A stretch of DNA of 64,000 nt from Hermatobates lingyangjiaoensis (GCA_026182355.1 JAPFBL010000550.1:1-64000), one strand, 5' to 3'. Counted from the first letter of the stretch, positions 31,800-43,441 are shown. Notes: a model not told the origin generated them from the letters alone. Program-made: numbers and translations.

Positions 31800-34140
31800 A
31801 TTTACTTGCTAACAAGATAACTTATAGTATAATATTGAATTATATACATTTTAATATCCTTTAATTCATTAAGTTGATCATAGTTTCAACAATTAAGCTG
31901 AACAAATTCAATTAGTACTGTTTACAAGTTTCTTTTGTTGTTACAGCTGCAAATCAATATGTGGTTTATGTCACTGTTATCCTTATCCTTTTTCTACTGT
32001 GTGTTACAAAATATTTTTATCATTGTTAATCATTGATAACTGGGTAGAAAATGTTATTTTGTAAACATTTTCTAAAATAAGAGGATTTTCTGTATCTTTA
32101 CAAGCACAATATTGTTTTCGTCTTTTCTCAATTCTACTCGTAAGTTCTGAATGTTTTGATAGAAAAAGAAAGTAAGGATTCATTAATAGGTTATGAATCT
32201 TAATGAATATACTAAACTTCATGCAATATTATGTCATTAAACAGTAAGTGTTAATATTTGGGATGAGTGTTTAGAATTATGAAAACATTGATTGTAGAAA
32301 ATATAAATATATGGTAATAAAAATGGATAAGGTTATAGTATCTAAGAATACACTTACCAATAAGATATATGGAGCATTCGTTTGCTGCATTTACATATTA
32401 AGACTGACTACGACTGATGTGTTACTACTTGTGCCTGTTTGTATAGTGCTGGCAACTAGGGGTATATTTTGGAGATACTATTTCCATCAGTTTTGAATAA
32501 TTTGCCACAGAGTTACTTATTTTTTTAAATTTTCCTACTAATATGCTCGATAATATGTTTTATTTAGTGATTTCCTATATCAAATTTGTTTTATCTTGAA
32601 TTTTGGTTATGAATGATCAATTCTTTCAAATTATTAAAGATTGCAGTAAACGATCAACATTCAAAGTGAACTTAGAACTAAACTTCATTATAATAGAGGT
32701 ATTTTGTAAAGAAATAATTTTCTGGAATATTATTGTACGTAAACGAAATATTTACGTACAATAGTGCTCGTTTCATAACTTTAATAAGTTATTGCTCTTT
32801 AGATATCACTTCTGATAGATATTTTTTCTGTAAAATTTTGCAAGTAAAAGTATATTTATATTTTTATTTCATGAGTACTTTTACTTGCGAAATTATTTAT
32901 TCATTTTTTTTCTTTTTAATGAAGTTGAATGTTGTTTATAATTTATGAAAATTATGATACCTAAATTTGAATCTTTTATTTGAATTTCATTAATGTAGTT
33001 TATGCATTATACAAATACTTTATGATCCTTATTAATATCATACCATTTTACTATAACAGTTATTATAATTACTTTCTTGTGACGAATTTTCACAAGACAG
33101 TACTTTATTGATACAATTGTCTTTTCAAGTTTAATTAAGGTTATCTGCAGCGTATTGCATATAGAACTACAACTGAAATAATCAGTTAAAATTTGTTCAT
33201 TTTATAAATTACTTCATGATTTAAATTTTATTTCGTTTTCTTATAGTTTTGTTTTCACTGTAAATCATTTATATTTTCAGGTAACTGTTATGAGTGGATA
33301 AATATATCTGTTAGAACAAGTATTGGTGGAAATATATGTTTTTGATAATGTTTCGTAGAATATGATTTATAAATTATGCATGATCGGCGATATAATGGGA
33401 TTTTTAAGAAGTAGACATAGAAATCTTTTAAGTTCTATTACACTTCGTGTAGAATAATAACTATAGCATTTAACATTTTTAAGTTTTGCACAATGCAGAG
33501 TCCCTTCTTCAGAACCCTTTTATTGATATTATCGCCTAGGATTAAATGATCGATAGAATTTAGATCGAATTTAAATAGAATTATTAATCCAAAGAGTAAC
33601 ATCTTTTACGTTTTCTTTACAACAAAACTTTTTTTTTTTCCCTTAAAGCATTTATACAACCCATATTAGAACTGTTTCTGCCATTTAGTTGTGTGTATTT
33701 ACATGTATTTATTTCAAAAATATTTCTTGTTCACTTTTGTTTTTCCTGTTTAAAAGTGTTTATATTTTTAACCATCTCCTCGCTCATGAAATGCAATAAT
33801 TCGTAGTTTTTCTTTTTTCAAAAATGTTATTCTCCTGACAGAATAACATTTAAACATCTAATATAAAAGTTGGAAAACTGATGGATTATTGAATTATTTT
33901 ATCTATTTTATTTTATTTTTCATATTTTATTGTCCTAACTAACCTTTTGATTTTGATTTTAATTATTGATATTTGTTAAATTAGGTATCAAAAAATCGTT
34001 GGAATATATTTCAGTTGAATATTTGGCTCTGTGTAATTTTTACTTTTTTTATTATTAAAAATAATTATTATTATTTTATAATTATATTATTAAAAGAAAA
34101 GTTTATCATGCATCCTTAAGGACTTACTTTAACGACATAA
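31800..34140. other. Repeat-poor start of KDM4 intron 1
   Basis: No transposon, tandem repeat or coding exon seen in 2.3 kb. This region would be the natural place for intronic regulatory sequence, but no specific site is identified. Confidence 0.4.
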
Positions 34141-34154
34141 TATACACACATATA

Positions 34155-34725
34155 CTAAAGTGATAAAAAGATTTCACATAAAAACACGTGAAATAACAAT
34201 CAATGATCAAACCACAATATGAAATGGGAAAACAAGATCTTTCAACCGTAACAAGTGTTCTTCGTCAGAGTCAAAAACCCAACTGAGTCAAAATCCAGTT
34301 GGGTTTTTGACTCTGATGAAGACTGCTTGTTATGGTTTAAAGATCTTAGTCTTGTTTTCCCATTTCTTATTGTGGTTTGATAATTGATTGTTATTTTACG
34401 TTTTTTTGTGAAATATATACATTCAATTATCAAACCACAATAAGAAATGGGAAAACAATACGTAACAAGTGGTCTTCGTCAGAGTCAAAAACCCAACTGA
34501 CTCTGAAGTTGGGTTTCAGTTGGATTTTTGACTATGACGAAGACCTCTTGTTACGGTTGAAAGATTTTAGTCTTGTTTTCCCATTTCATATTGTGGTTTG
34601 TTCATTGATATTAAAGTGAATACACATGTAAATGATTATATATATATCTTGTTTTCCCATTTCTTATTGTGGTTTGATCATTGATTGTTATTTCACGTGT
34701 TTATGTGAAATCTTTATATATATAA
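34155..34725. mobile_element. Three nested PLE family A foldbacks
   Basis: Repeated 'atcaatgatcaaaccacaat' / inverse pairs at about 34190-34400 and 34420-34615, plus a lone right arm at 34650-34715. Cores here are mutated (GAAA to TAAA near 34345, CTGACGA to CTATGACGA near 34530), so none is called as a working hammerhead. Confidence 0.7.
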
Positions 34726-34740
34726 AATACAAAGTGTGTA

Positions 34741-35254
34741 TCTGTCCGCTATAGAAATAAAACTGGAGACATTTAGACACAATGAAACATATGGATCTTA
34801 TATATATTTTTTTCGGGGGAACTAACTACGGTATTTTGATTTTGATCAGGGTTCTTTTTTAGGATTTACCAATTGGAGATCCTAGAAGAAAAGTTCCTCC
34901 TAACATGTTTCTCTTTCCATTGCTGAAATAAGTTAAAGGATATTTTATAACTGACACTTATTTAAATTTCCTCGAGAAAGATAATAGTGTAATTGTGATT
35001 TTGATGATAATCTACTTTCTTATAACATCGTTTTAATTTGAAAAAAAAAATGTGTGCCAATTTATAACAAGTTTATATTAATATCATTTTTTTTTCGTAA
35101 TCTATAATTTACATTCTGTATTAATTTGCTTTATCTGGAAAAAAACTTAAGTGTATGGGAAGTATAGAAAATTTAAATTGTTTTCGTAATTTGTAATTTA
35201 TTATTAGAGTGAGAATTACATTATTTCCTGTGCAACGCTGGGTAGAGCAGCTAG
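34741..35254 (+). mobile_element. Candidate non-autonomous Helitron
   Basis: Begins TCTGTCCGC after an A and ends GCAGCTAG before a T, fitting the Helitron A|TC...CTAG|T rule. The 3' end 'caacgctgggtagagcagct' resembles many insect Helitron ends. No strong 3' hairpin or coding sequence. Confidence 0.4.
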
Positions 35255-35339
35255 TACGCACATATAAATAAAACGAATGGAGACCTAATATATGGATTGT
35301 TGAATCATTGTTGCTATATCAAGTTCTATACTACACTAT

Positions 35340-35755
35340 TATAAAAAAAAACCCGTGTCATTCTGTCTGTCCCTCACAAATGTAAACAAATTCGACAAAT
35401 ATAACAAGTGATTCATTATTCCAAATGAATTTCGGTTGGTATAAATATATTATCCTTTGCCGTAATCGGAATTTTATGATTTTTTTTTATGAATTGCTAA
35501 TTTTAGGTTTGGTTAGTTTGGACAAAATTTTGTTGTCTTATAGTAAGTCGTTTAGTGTTGAAATTTTTTTTTTTTTGAAAACATAAAATGTTCGATAATG
35601 GAATTTTAATAAAAACTTAATCTCATGCCCCAAATAATAATGCTCTAATTTCAAATATAATTTCATTCTGATTCATCAAGTAGCATGACTTGTAACCTCA
35701 TAATAAATCTTTCAGAATGACTCGTAAATCAAAATGTTTACTTTATATCTAAAAC
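35340..35755 (-). mobile_element. Diverged internal part of the 1.6-kb element
   Basis: 'aattcgacaa(a)tataacaag', 'tatgaattgctaatttt' and 'gtcgtttagtgttgaaattt' parallel 18505-18700 in the same orientation, with many differences. Ends missing. Confidence 0.5.
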
Positions 35756-35774
35756 AATATAGGAATGTATATAA

Positions 35775-36000
35775 AGATAAAAAGATTTCACATAAACACG
35801 TGAAATAACAATCAATAATGAAACCATAATAAGAAATGGGAAAACAAGACTGAAATTTTCGTCAAGTCACAAAACAAGCGGTCTTCGTCAGAGTCAAAAA
35901 CCCAACTGAGACTAGATCTTAGTCTTGTTTTCCCATTTCATGTTGTGGTTTGATCATTGATTGTTATTTCACATGTTTATGTGAAATCTTTTTATTGACA
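35775..36000. mobile_element. PLE family A foldback
   Basis: Arms 'tttcacataaacacgtgaaa' and inverse; cores truncated at the centre. Confidence 0.65.
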
Positions 36001-36004
36001 CATA

Positions 36005-36140
36005 TATATATAAGCTGAAAAATGAGTCGTTATCAGCCTTTGGAGCGATTCACTTCTTTTCCTGAAGACGAGGACATCGAAATATAGTAGTGAGTTCAGT
36101 GGTTTCCTCTCTATGTGTTCTTTTTTAAATTCTAGTTTAT
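36005..36140 (+). mobile_element. PLE family E arm
   Basis: 'cagcctttggagcgattcac' to 'aaattctagttta', between TA runs; near-identical to 59225-59340. Confidence 0.65.
36060..36092 (+). ncRNA. Hammerhead-like motif (family E), weak hairpin
   Basis: CTGAAGA 36062-36068, extra C, GA/TC closing pair, GAAA 36079-36082, ATAT, A. Confidence 0.45.
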
Positions 36141-36154
36141 ATATATATATATAA

Positions 36155-36425
36155 ATATAGGTGTGTTCTCTAATCGGGGTTCGGTCAATTTTCCAGGATA
36201 AAAAATCAAACTCTCGTTGCCAACGTTTCGGTTTTATTTAAAACCTTTTTTACACAATTGTGTATATGTTTGATGTTGATATGTGATTTCTTATTATCCT
36301 TTGTTTGTAGGCCTATGAAAAAGGTTTTAAATAAAACCGAAACGTTGGCAACGAGAGTTTGATTTTTTATCCTGGAAAATTGACCGAACCCCGATTAGAG
36401 AACACACCTATTCTATCAAACGGTC
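36155..36425. mobile_element. PLE palindrome
   Basis: Arms 'aatcggggttcggtcaattt' and inverse around a 60-bp centre. The core reads CTATGAA, so it is disabled. Same family as the ends of the PLE at 51184-52890. Confidence 0.7.
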
Positions 36426-36454
36426 GATATATTATTGAATCTGTTATATAAATA

Positions 36455-36830
36455 TATATATATAGAGAGAGAGAGAGAGAGTAGAGTAGGTCGATATATT
36501 ATTGAATCTGTTATAAATATATAACATAGAATGAACCAAATTTACAAAGAACTTGAGTCATATACAAAAATTGGACATTTTGAAACGAATTTAATCTTAT
36601 TTACAAAAGAAAATGAACAACCAAAACAATTTAGGTCTCCTTGAAAATTATTTATTTCATGTTATAATTCATTAAAAAAAAAAAGAAAAAAAAAAGACAA
36701 ATTTCCTATGACATCATTCTAATAAATCATATTATGTACTACTTGCGAATAGCACTTTCAAGTTTTAATACAAAAGACGTACTTATTGTTTGAATCATGA
36801 TACTATATTTAAACGTAAAATAATACTTAT
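36455..36830. other. (GA)n followed by unassigned AT-rich sequence
   Basis: (GA)n at 36465-36480; the remainder shows nothing recognisable. Confidence 0.35.
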
Positions 36831-36834
36831 CTTT

Positions 36835-37135
36835 ATATCAATGATCAAACCACAAAGCTGTCTCCTACGAGGGTTGACAGCTAGCTGATAGTTTTTTACT
36901 CTTTCTTACTAAACTCCTTTGTTTCCCCAAACATCCCTTTCTGGACATTAGTCCTTTCCTGCGCTTTCACACTTTTAAAATACCACTCTTCCCTCCCACT
37001 CTTCTCAACTTCTCACCAGATGTTTTCTGAATCTAAGTGTTCAGTTGGGTTTTTACTCTGACGAAGACCGCTTGTTACGGTTGAAAGATCTTAGTCTTGT
37101 TTTCCCATTTCTTATTCTGGTTTGATCATTGATAT
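36835..37135 (+). mobile_element. PLE family A arms with about 170 bp internal sequence
   Basis: 'atcaatgatcaaaccacaa' at the left, a non-repetitive middle (36858-37035), and an intact right arm. The middle may be PLE internal sequence but has no identifiable protein. Confidence 0.55.
37055..37096 (+). ncRNA. Hammerhead-like motif (family A)
   Basis: ACT/AGT helix I, CTGACGA 37058-37064, extra A, GACCG/CGGTT, GAAA 37083-37086, palindrome AGATCT, T. Confidence 0.74.
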
Positions 37136-37289
37136 ATATGTACGTATCAAAAAGTTATCATATCCGTCGGCGAAGCGACGGGTGTTGAATTAGTATTAAT
37201 AATAATATTAATTATGATTATTAATATTAATTGAATAACTAACACCAGTTTTTCTCACAAATTGAATTTTTTGTAAAATCCATCTCCAT

Positions 37290-37500
37290 TAGAATAGATA
37301 GTGAGACTAAGTATGCCGGAGAAGTAACGACAGGTAACCTAGAAGAAGGTTTCGGGCTTGCTTGGTCTCCTTCACTCTATTCTCCAGAAGACGGATTTTC
37401 TTAAAATTTAAGTTAGTAAATGTGTTTCTTTACTCTTATGTGTTACTGTCGATTCTATTTTGAGCTTGTGTATCCCTTGTTTGGATCGTATTTCCGATTT
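37290..37500 (+). mobile_element. Diverged PLE family J arm
   Basis: 'gcttggtctccttcactcta' and 'cagaagacggattttcttaa' resemble the family J arms at 50140-50280 and 59500-59640; the core is decayed. Confidence 0.5.
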
Positions 37501-37544
37501 TATAGTAGTAATATAATAATATTTGTAACGTAGTGCAATCAGTT

Positions 37545-37715
37545 ATTATATGGTATTTACTCATTGTAGGGTAAAAAGCTAATGAAGTTGTACCACAGAC
37601 ACTCACCCTTAGTTAATACCTGAAGAAGAACACTATGTGTTCGAAATGTGTTGTTTATACCATTAAATTTTTATATGAGGAGACCATTTCATTAGCTTTT
37701 TATTCTACAATAATA
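37545..37715 (+). mobile_element. PLE family B arm
   Basis: 'attgtagggtaaaaagctaa' to 'tttcattagctttttattct'. Confidence 0.6.
37617..37656 (+). ncRNA. Hammerhead-like motif (family B)
   Basis: CTGAAGA 37620-37626, extra A, GAACAC/GTGTTC, GAAA 37643-37646. Helix III ATGTGT no longer self-pairs cleanly. Confidence 0.5.
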
Positions 37716-37849
37716 ATGTTTATCTATTATTACCTAATTACATTTAATAAATAAATAATAAAAACATGCATTCGATCGCATTGATATTTTTATTATCTAT
37801 CATAATATTAAACTGTTTAAAACAATTTCGTTCCTGTAATTTGTTTTTT

Positions 37850-38125
37850 TTTATACCTGAAGATGATCTATGAGATGGATACTTGTTTTTATTATTTTGT
37901 GATTAATACAATTGTAGTATTTTTCTTTATCGATGTTTGATTTATCGTCAAACAGTAAAACATCTTTAAGCTAACGTTTCGTCCTTTCATGTTACTGTAA
38001 TTAATTCTGTTTCTATGCACCTCTGAAAATGTCTACAAATATTGGCGAAACGTCGGCTTAAAGATTTTTTTTTACTGTTTGACGCTGGACCAAACCTCGA
38101 TAAAGAAAAATAATGTTGAATATAT
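37850..38125. mobile_element. PLE fragments with degenerate cores
   Basis: 'acctgaagatgatctatgag' near 37856 keeps CTGAAGA and a GATCT/AGAT pair but lost GAAA. An inverted pair around 37960-38085 contains 'gcgaaacgtcggcttaaaga'. Confidence 0.5.
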
Positions 38126-38221
38126 AATATATGGTCGAAATGATGTGCATAATATATTATCAACATATAATTACAATCAACCAGGTTAACTTGTTATTAT
38201 ATTTTTTGTTTAGTTCATTTA

Positions 38222-38257
38222 GCTCTCTGATGATGTTGTAACGAAAGGCCTTAGAGC
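38222..38257 (+). ncRNA. Minimal hammerhead-like motif (36 nt), all helices intact
   Basis: GCTCT/AGAGC five-bp helix I (38222-38226 with 38253-38257), CTGATGA 38227-38233, extra T, GTT/AAC with a 2-nt loop, GAAA 38243-38246, palindrome AGGCCT 38246-38251, T 38252. The single element around it (38160-38300) has no inverted partner nearby. Confidence 0.72.
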
Positions 38258-38299
38258 ATTGTATCTAATATGTATTTCTTTATTGTGGTTGTTTAATTC

Positions 38300-39000
38300 A
38301 TAATATATTATATATAATGTAAGAAAACATTGAATATAATAATAATAATTGTAATATGAGTTGTTAATATGATTAACATTATTGGTGCGTCACGTTATTA
38401 GAATATCAAATTTCAATTTATCATAATTATTATTATTATGAGTAAACCAATAGCTTATAAGTATATAATAAGTATATAATATAAATCAAAATACCGTGTA
38501 ACAAAGACAAATATCAAAAACAAAAGCTAAATAAATATAACTAATAAACGGTATATTACAGGTAAATGTGTATAAGTATAATTATTTTGAATTGAAAACA
38601 GAATAAGAGTGATTAAGAAAATAGCTAATCTCAGTAAACAGCTTGTCATTACATCATATTTCCTTATCGCGTTAAGTCCATTATATTATTAAATTTGGAG
38701 ATTTCAGAGTTTTTTTTTTAATCATTTTTTCAGACGCTCAACAATAATAATGTTATAGGTATTAATTCAGACATACTTGACTGGGCTTAAAAATGTCTTA
38801 GGTTTAAACTTCAAAAATGTTTTTTGTAAACCTGTTATCAGAAGATTAAAATAAACAGAAGAGGAATAAGTATTACATGATAGTGAAATATGAGGTGTTT
38901 TACCAAATATTTCAAGCTATTACTGTATTCTTCTGTTATTTATGACATATGATAACATCGTTTTCTGGAATAGTTCAAATAATAAACAAATAAATTGAGA
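38300..39000. other. Intronic AT-rich sequence
   Basis: No gene or repeat recognised. Confidence 0.35.
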
Positions 39001-39027
39001 ACCTTTGTTAAATATCAGATACGGTTG

Positions 39028-39577
39028 GTGTTATTTGAGGTCCAATGATTTTAAAAACTAGTCCTTTTGCCGACTTTTCGACATATATTTATGTCATCTT
39101 CAAGACTACAACATGATTGTTTTACAATTAGCACTACTATTACTACTATTTAGTAATTTATTACAATTTAATATGTACAGTAACAAAGAGGAATTTATTG
39201 ATAAATCAGTTATTTCGACTATGGATTTTTTTTATACATTGAAATAAGGATATTGTTATAATTATTCTTTGCTTTAGATTTAATTTAGATTAATTTAGAT
39301 CTCTATACTTATGAAATAATTCTAAAGCAATAGAATAATTATAACAATATCCTTATGTCAATGTATAAAAAAATCCATAGTCGAAATAACTGATTTATCA
39401 ATAAATTCCTCTTTGTTACTGTACATATTAAAATGTAATAAATTACCAAATAGTAGTAATAGTAGTGCTAATTGTAAAACAATCATGTTGTAGTCTTGAA
39501 GATGACATAAATATATGTCGAAACGTCGGCGAAAGGACTAGTTTAAAATCATTAGACCTCAACCCTTAAAAAATTAC
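39028..39577. mobile_element. PLE family F palindrome (550 bp)
   Basis: Arms 39028-39290 and 39320-39577 are near-perfect inverse complements ('gaggtccaatgattttaaa', 'tcgactatggattttttt'). Both cores have C changed to T (TTGAAGA), so the two arms share the disabling mutation, suggesting arm-to-arm copying after mutation. Confidence 0.75.
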
Positions 39578-39599
39578 ATCATATATATATAATATATAT

Positions 39600-39900
39600 G
39601 CATACACGCTTTTTCTTCTTCTTGGAATTTGGGTCAGGGTTAATATATCTCCTTTTCGCCAACGTTTCGTCTTTATTTTAAGACATTCTCAGGGTTATAA
39701 ACTAACAAAAAACAAAGGACATTTATCATATCTACTTTACAATCATCATAACAAATACAAAAAAAAAATATTAGAAGCTAGCCTTGAGTAAGTTTTTTGC
39801 ATTTGTTATGATCATGTAAAGTAGATATGACAAATGTCCATTGTTTTTTGTTAGTTTATAGCCCTGAGGATGTCTTAAAATAAAGACGAAACGTTGGCGA
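39600..39900. mobile_element. PLE foldback, unequal arms
   Basis: The left arm has a broken core (CTGAGAA on the minus strand); the right arm is intact. Centre contains 'aagtagatatgacaaatgtc' and its inverse. Confidence 0.65.
39861..39898 (+). ncRNA. Hammerhead-like motif, all helices intact
   Basis: GCC/GGC helix I, CTGAGGA 39864-39870, extra T, GTCTT/AAGAC (39872-39876 with 39883-39887), GAAA 39888-39891, palindrome ACGT, T. Confidence 0.78.
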
Positions 39901-39904
39901 AAAT

Positions 39905-40080
39905 TACTAAAACTATCGACCGTGAAATAGAAACAAAATTAAAGTTTATCAGTACTCTGTCAGTTCTTCAGGTTCAAAATAAACTCTTTGAAATTAAACT
40001 TTGTTAAGAAACAGTTATCAGCTAAGTTTAATGTTATTTTCAATAATGTATATCTTAAGGAACGAGTAATTTCCGTTCCT
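39905..40080 (+). pseudogene. PLE fragments including N-terminal coding piece
   Basis: Frame at about 39985-40060 reads VKKQLSAKFNVIFNNVYLKE, paralogous to 7310-7385. Flanked by a partial arm ('gtttatcagtactctgtcag'). Confidence 0.45.
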
Positions 40081-40149
40081 TAGTTCTGTGTTTGTGATTC
40101 ATCGTGAAACGTGTATGAAACTGACGTAAACGTATGTCAGTTGGTTTTT

Positions 40150-40192
40150 GACTCTGACGAAGACCGCTTGTTACGGTTGAAAGATCTTAGTC
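40150..40192 (+). ncRNA. Hammerhead-like motif (family A), all helices intact
   Basis: GACT/AGTC, CTGACGA 40154-40160, extra A, GACCG/CGGTT, GAAA 40179-40182, palindrome AGATCT, T. Only the right half of the element is present (40130-40228), ending in (TA)n. Confidence 0.76.
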
Positions 40193-40222
40193 TTGTTTTC
40201 CCATTTCTTATTGTGGTTTGAT

Positions 40223-40227
<5 letters not shown>

Positions 40228-40258
<31 letters not shown>
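40228..40258. repeat. (TA)n microsatellite
   Basis: About 15 TA units abutting the 3' end of a PLE family A arm. Confidence 0.9.
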
Positions 40259-40259
<1 letters not shown>

Positions 40260-40260
<1 letters not shown>

Positions 40261-41660
40261 TATATATTGTTTTTTTGTTATATTAAATTAAATCATATAA
40301 CTTATCATATATTTGAAAATAATCATATTGATTGGACAGGAGCTGAATTAAAAACAAAAACAAAAATAACAATTTTAAAATAATAATTTATAAAATATTG
40401 GTATTTGTTTTGTGTAAAAATATTCCACTTTAAATATTTTTAAACAAAAATATCAATTTTAATATGTTTAAAATAATGGTATTTGATTTGTTGTAAAGTA
40501 TTCTATTTTAAATATTTTTAAACAAAAATAACACTTTTAAAATAATAATTAATAAGATAATGATATTTGTTTGTTTTGTGTAAAAATATTCCACTTTATC
40601 TTGTTGTTTTGGCAAAGTTTTAATATTTGTTTCAATCAATAAATCCTTCATTTTTAATAGAGGTCCATTCAGTTAGGAATATACTTCTTTACATTGTGCA
40701 CAAGGAGCAAAGGTCGGTGTGATTATTATTTTTTTTTAAATTCCACTTAATAAATAAATAATGAAAACAATTTGTTCGTTTGTAATTTAATTTCATTTGT
40801 CTAATTTCTGTTTTTGTACACCTGAAGCTTATCTATGAGTTTGAAAATTTGTTTTCATTATTTATTTATTTATATTGATTAATGAATAAAAATAGAGTTT
40901 CCTCAAAAACAAGGTAATAATTTTTGTAGGTTTTTATTTAACATTAATTTCTTTTCTTTTTTGACTTTTTTTTTATTGTTTTATAATTTTCTGGCATACT
41001 GTATTTGTTACTGTCTGTTTGTTTTGCTTGAATCCTCTGTATAGAGGTACCCTCCCAGAATTAGTTTTGTAATATTGTGCTTATCTGTTTGAAAATTGGG
41101 TTTTTGTTGTCTTAATATTTAATAATAAGTAATTAGGTGTAAACAACAAATGTTTGTTTTTAAATAATGAATAAGAACACTGGGTATTTTATAATCCATT
41201 TGTAGTTTTCTTGTTACTGATTTTTGTTTTTTTTTTGTTTTCTGTTGGTTGGTATTCCGTGGATGTATTTGTCTTGCTCTACTTATGTCGTCAATAAATT
41301 GTTTTTTAACCTTGAAAATGCCAAACAACTTTTGGCGAAACGTCGGCATATAATCAGGACTTGAATTTTTATGGCCAAAATCGTCGAGAACTCCTTCTGT
41401 GAACTTTTTTCATTAAGTTAATTATTTTGATTTATATTTTAAATCTATTTTTTTTAAATTTTTCATTATTTTATTAATTTATTGACAAAAAAAAAATTTC
41501 GCAATATAGTGGTGTGTGTTTTTCACTAAATATTATTTAAGGACAATCAATTAGGGATTTATTTTGTGAAATTCATGGGATAGCCAGGAGACCTGACTAA
41601 ATCGGCTGTAAACATGGGAAATGCAGAACATACTCTCTATTTCTTCCAGATACTATATAT
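40260..41660. other. AT-rich intron with old foldback traces
   Basis: An inverted pair 'aataaataatgaaaacaa' / 'ttgttttcattatttatt' lies at 40745-40880. 41310-41345 has GCCAAA/TTTGGC then GAAACGTCGGC, a hammerhead 3' half with a degenerate 5' core. No gene. Confidence 0.4.
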
Positions 41661-41664
41661 ACAT

Positions 41665-41760
41665 AACAGTGGCATAGCAATGGAGTGGTGGTGGTGGGGG
41701 GGGGGATTCCCCGTAATTGGGGGGGGGGGGGGGTTGATGCAGTAAATATAAAAAAAATAA
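41665..41760. repeat. G-rich tract within a DNA-transposon-like end
   Basis: 'cagtggcatagcaatgg' followed by two G runs (41697-41705, 41720-41733). The downstream 'ttttaaggtcgtaattgttt' recurs at 62068-62090, so both may belong to one old family. Confidence 0.4.
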
Positions 41761-42276
41761 TAAAACGGTAACAAAAAATATAAAATTTTATACCAAATTG
41801 AATTTTTAAGGTCGTAATTGTTTTTTTGTTTTATATCTGTGGAAACCGCATACTGTAACAGAAGAATGTATGCAACCTTTACACTTTAACAGAAGAATGT
41901 ATGCAAACTTTATACTATAACAGAATAATGTATGTAAACCGATTACTGAAACAGAAGAAGGTATTCAAACTTCATAATGTAACAGAATAATGTATGTAAA
42001 CTGATTACTGAAACAGGAGAATATATGTAAATCGCATACTGTAACGCAATAATGTATGCAAACAGTGTTGAAACAGAAGAATATGTAGAAACCGCATACT
42101 GTAACAGAAGAATGTATGCAAACTTTACACTTTAACAGAAGAATGTATGCAAACTTCATACTATAACAGAATAATGTATCAAATCATTAGTTGTGCAATC
42201 CGTAATTGTGTGGTATTTACTCATTCTGAGGTAAAATGGATAAACCAACAAAAGTCTCCACACAAATGAAGTTTTA

Positions 42277-42315
42277 TTCAACGCGTTTCGAACACTTTGT
42301 GTTCATCATCAGGAA
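42277..42315 (-). ncRNA. Hammerhead-like motif (family C)
   Basis: Mirror image of 43011-43049: CTGATGA, extra T, GAACAC/GTGTTC, GAAA, ACGCGT, T, CTT-type helix I. Confidence 0.72.
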
Positions 42316-42589
42316 GACACTATAATACAAATTATATCTAATTAGTTACAAAAATTAGAGTGAAATAATAAAATTCAATTAAGAGAATTCAAGACATACC
42401 CAAGGATGTGGTACTGACGGGTTGGTCAAGTGAAAACAACTAGTAGGAAACTGATCCCTTGCGAAAGAGGATAGGCAGGCATATAGGAGATAAGGTGACA
42501 AAGGTGTCGGGTATGCTTGAAAGCCGTTAACTGAAATAGAGAAGGCCAGAACCAATAATTTAGAGGAAAGAAACTTTTTTTTTTAATTT

Positions 42590-42780
42590 ATTTTTTAATA
42601 TGTTCTTTGTGATTCTAGGAACAGCTTAAGAAATTTTGGACACCCTGGAATTTGATCATTAAGGCATAGAGAGGCAGAAGGATTATTAATGACGGCCTTG
42701 TTTATTTGAAAAGCTTCCAAATTACAAATTTCTTTAAACTTTCTATTCACATGTAGGATGGTTCTGTCCTTCTCTATTTC
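42590..42780 (-). pseudogene. PLE C-terminal coding tail
   Basis: Minus-strand codons read DRTILHVNRKFKEICNLEAF then QINKAVINNPSASLCLNDQI and PGCPKFLKLFL before a stop. It has the EAF-I-K...P-LN order seen at the end of PLE nuclease regions, though weaker than at 9000-9274. Confidence 0.4.
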
Positions 42781-43010
42781 AGTTAACGGCTTTCAGGCAT
42801 ACCCGAAACCTTTGTCACCTTATCTCCTATATGCCTGCCTATCCCCACTCTTTCGCAAGGGATCAGTTTCCTACTAGTTGTTTTCACTTGACCAACCCGT
42901 CAGCACCACTTCCTTGGGTATGTCTTGAATTCTCTTAATTCAATTTTTATTTTTTTATTATTTCACTCTAATTTTTGTAACTAATTAGATATAATTTGTA
43001 TTATAGTGTC

Positions 43011-43049
43011 TTCCTGATGATGAACACAAAGTGTTCGAAACGCGTTGAA
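43011..43049 (+). ncRNA. Hammerhead-like motif (family C)
   Basis: TTC/GAA helix I (43011-43013 with 43047-43049), CTGATGA 43014-43020, extra T, GAACAC/GTGTTC, GAAA 43037-43040, palindrome ACGCGT, T 43046. Confidence 0.74.
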
Positions 43050-43441
43050 TAAAACTTCATTTGTGTGGAGACTTTTGTTGGTTTATCCATTTTACCTCAG
43101 AATGAGTAAATACCACACAATTACGGATTGCACAACTAATGATTTGATACATTATTCTGTTATAGTATGAAGTTTGCATACATTCTTCTGTTAAAGTGTA
43201 AAGTTTGCATACATTCTTCTGTTACAGTATGCGGTTTCTACATATTCTTCTGTTTCAACACTGTTTGCATACATTATTGCGTTACAGTATGCGATTTACA
43301 TATATTCTCCTGTTTCAGTAATCAGTTTACATACATTATTCTGTTACATTATGAAGTTTGAATACATTCTTCTGTTTCAGTAATCGGTTCACATACATTA
43401 TTCTGTTATATTATTAAGTTTGCAGATATTCATATCTTATA

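Larger units (their letters stand above)
41885..43441. mobile_element. 1.55-kb palindrome: PLE family C plus flanking minisatellite
   Basis: Left arm 41885-42550 and right arm 42776-43441 are near-identical inverse complements centred at about 42663. The outer part of each arm is a roughly 32-bp tandem repeat ('acagaagaatgtatgcaaac' type); the inner part is the family C PLE arm with a hammerhead-like core. The 225-bp centre carries a PLE coding tail. That the non-PLE minisatellite is mirrored shows the inversion duplicated host flank as well, not only the element. Confidence 0.85.

Noticed and set aside
41965..43361. Two identical 64-codon frames on opposite strands
   Set aside because: They lie in mirrored minisatellite arms of a palindrome; no protein features.
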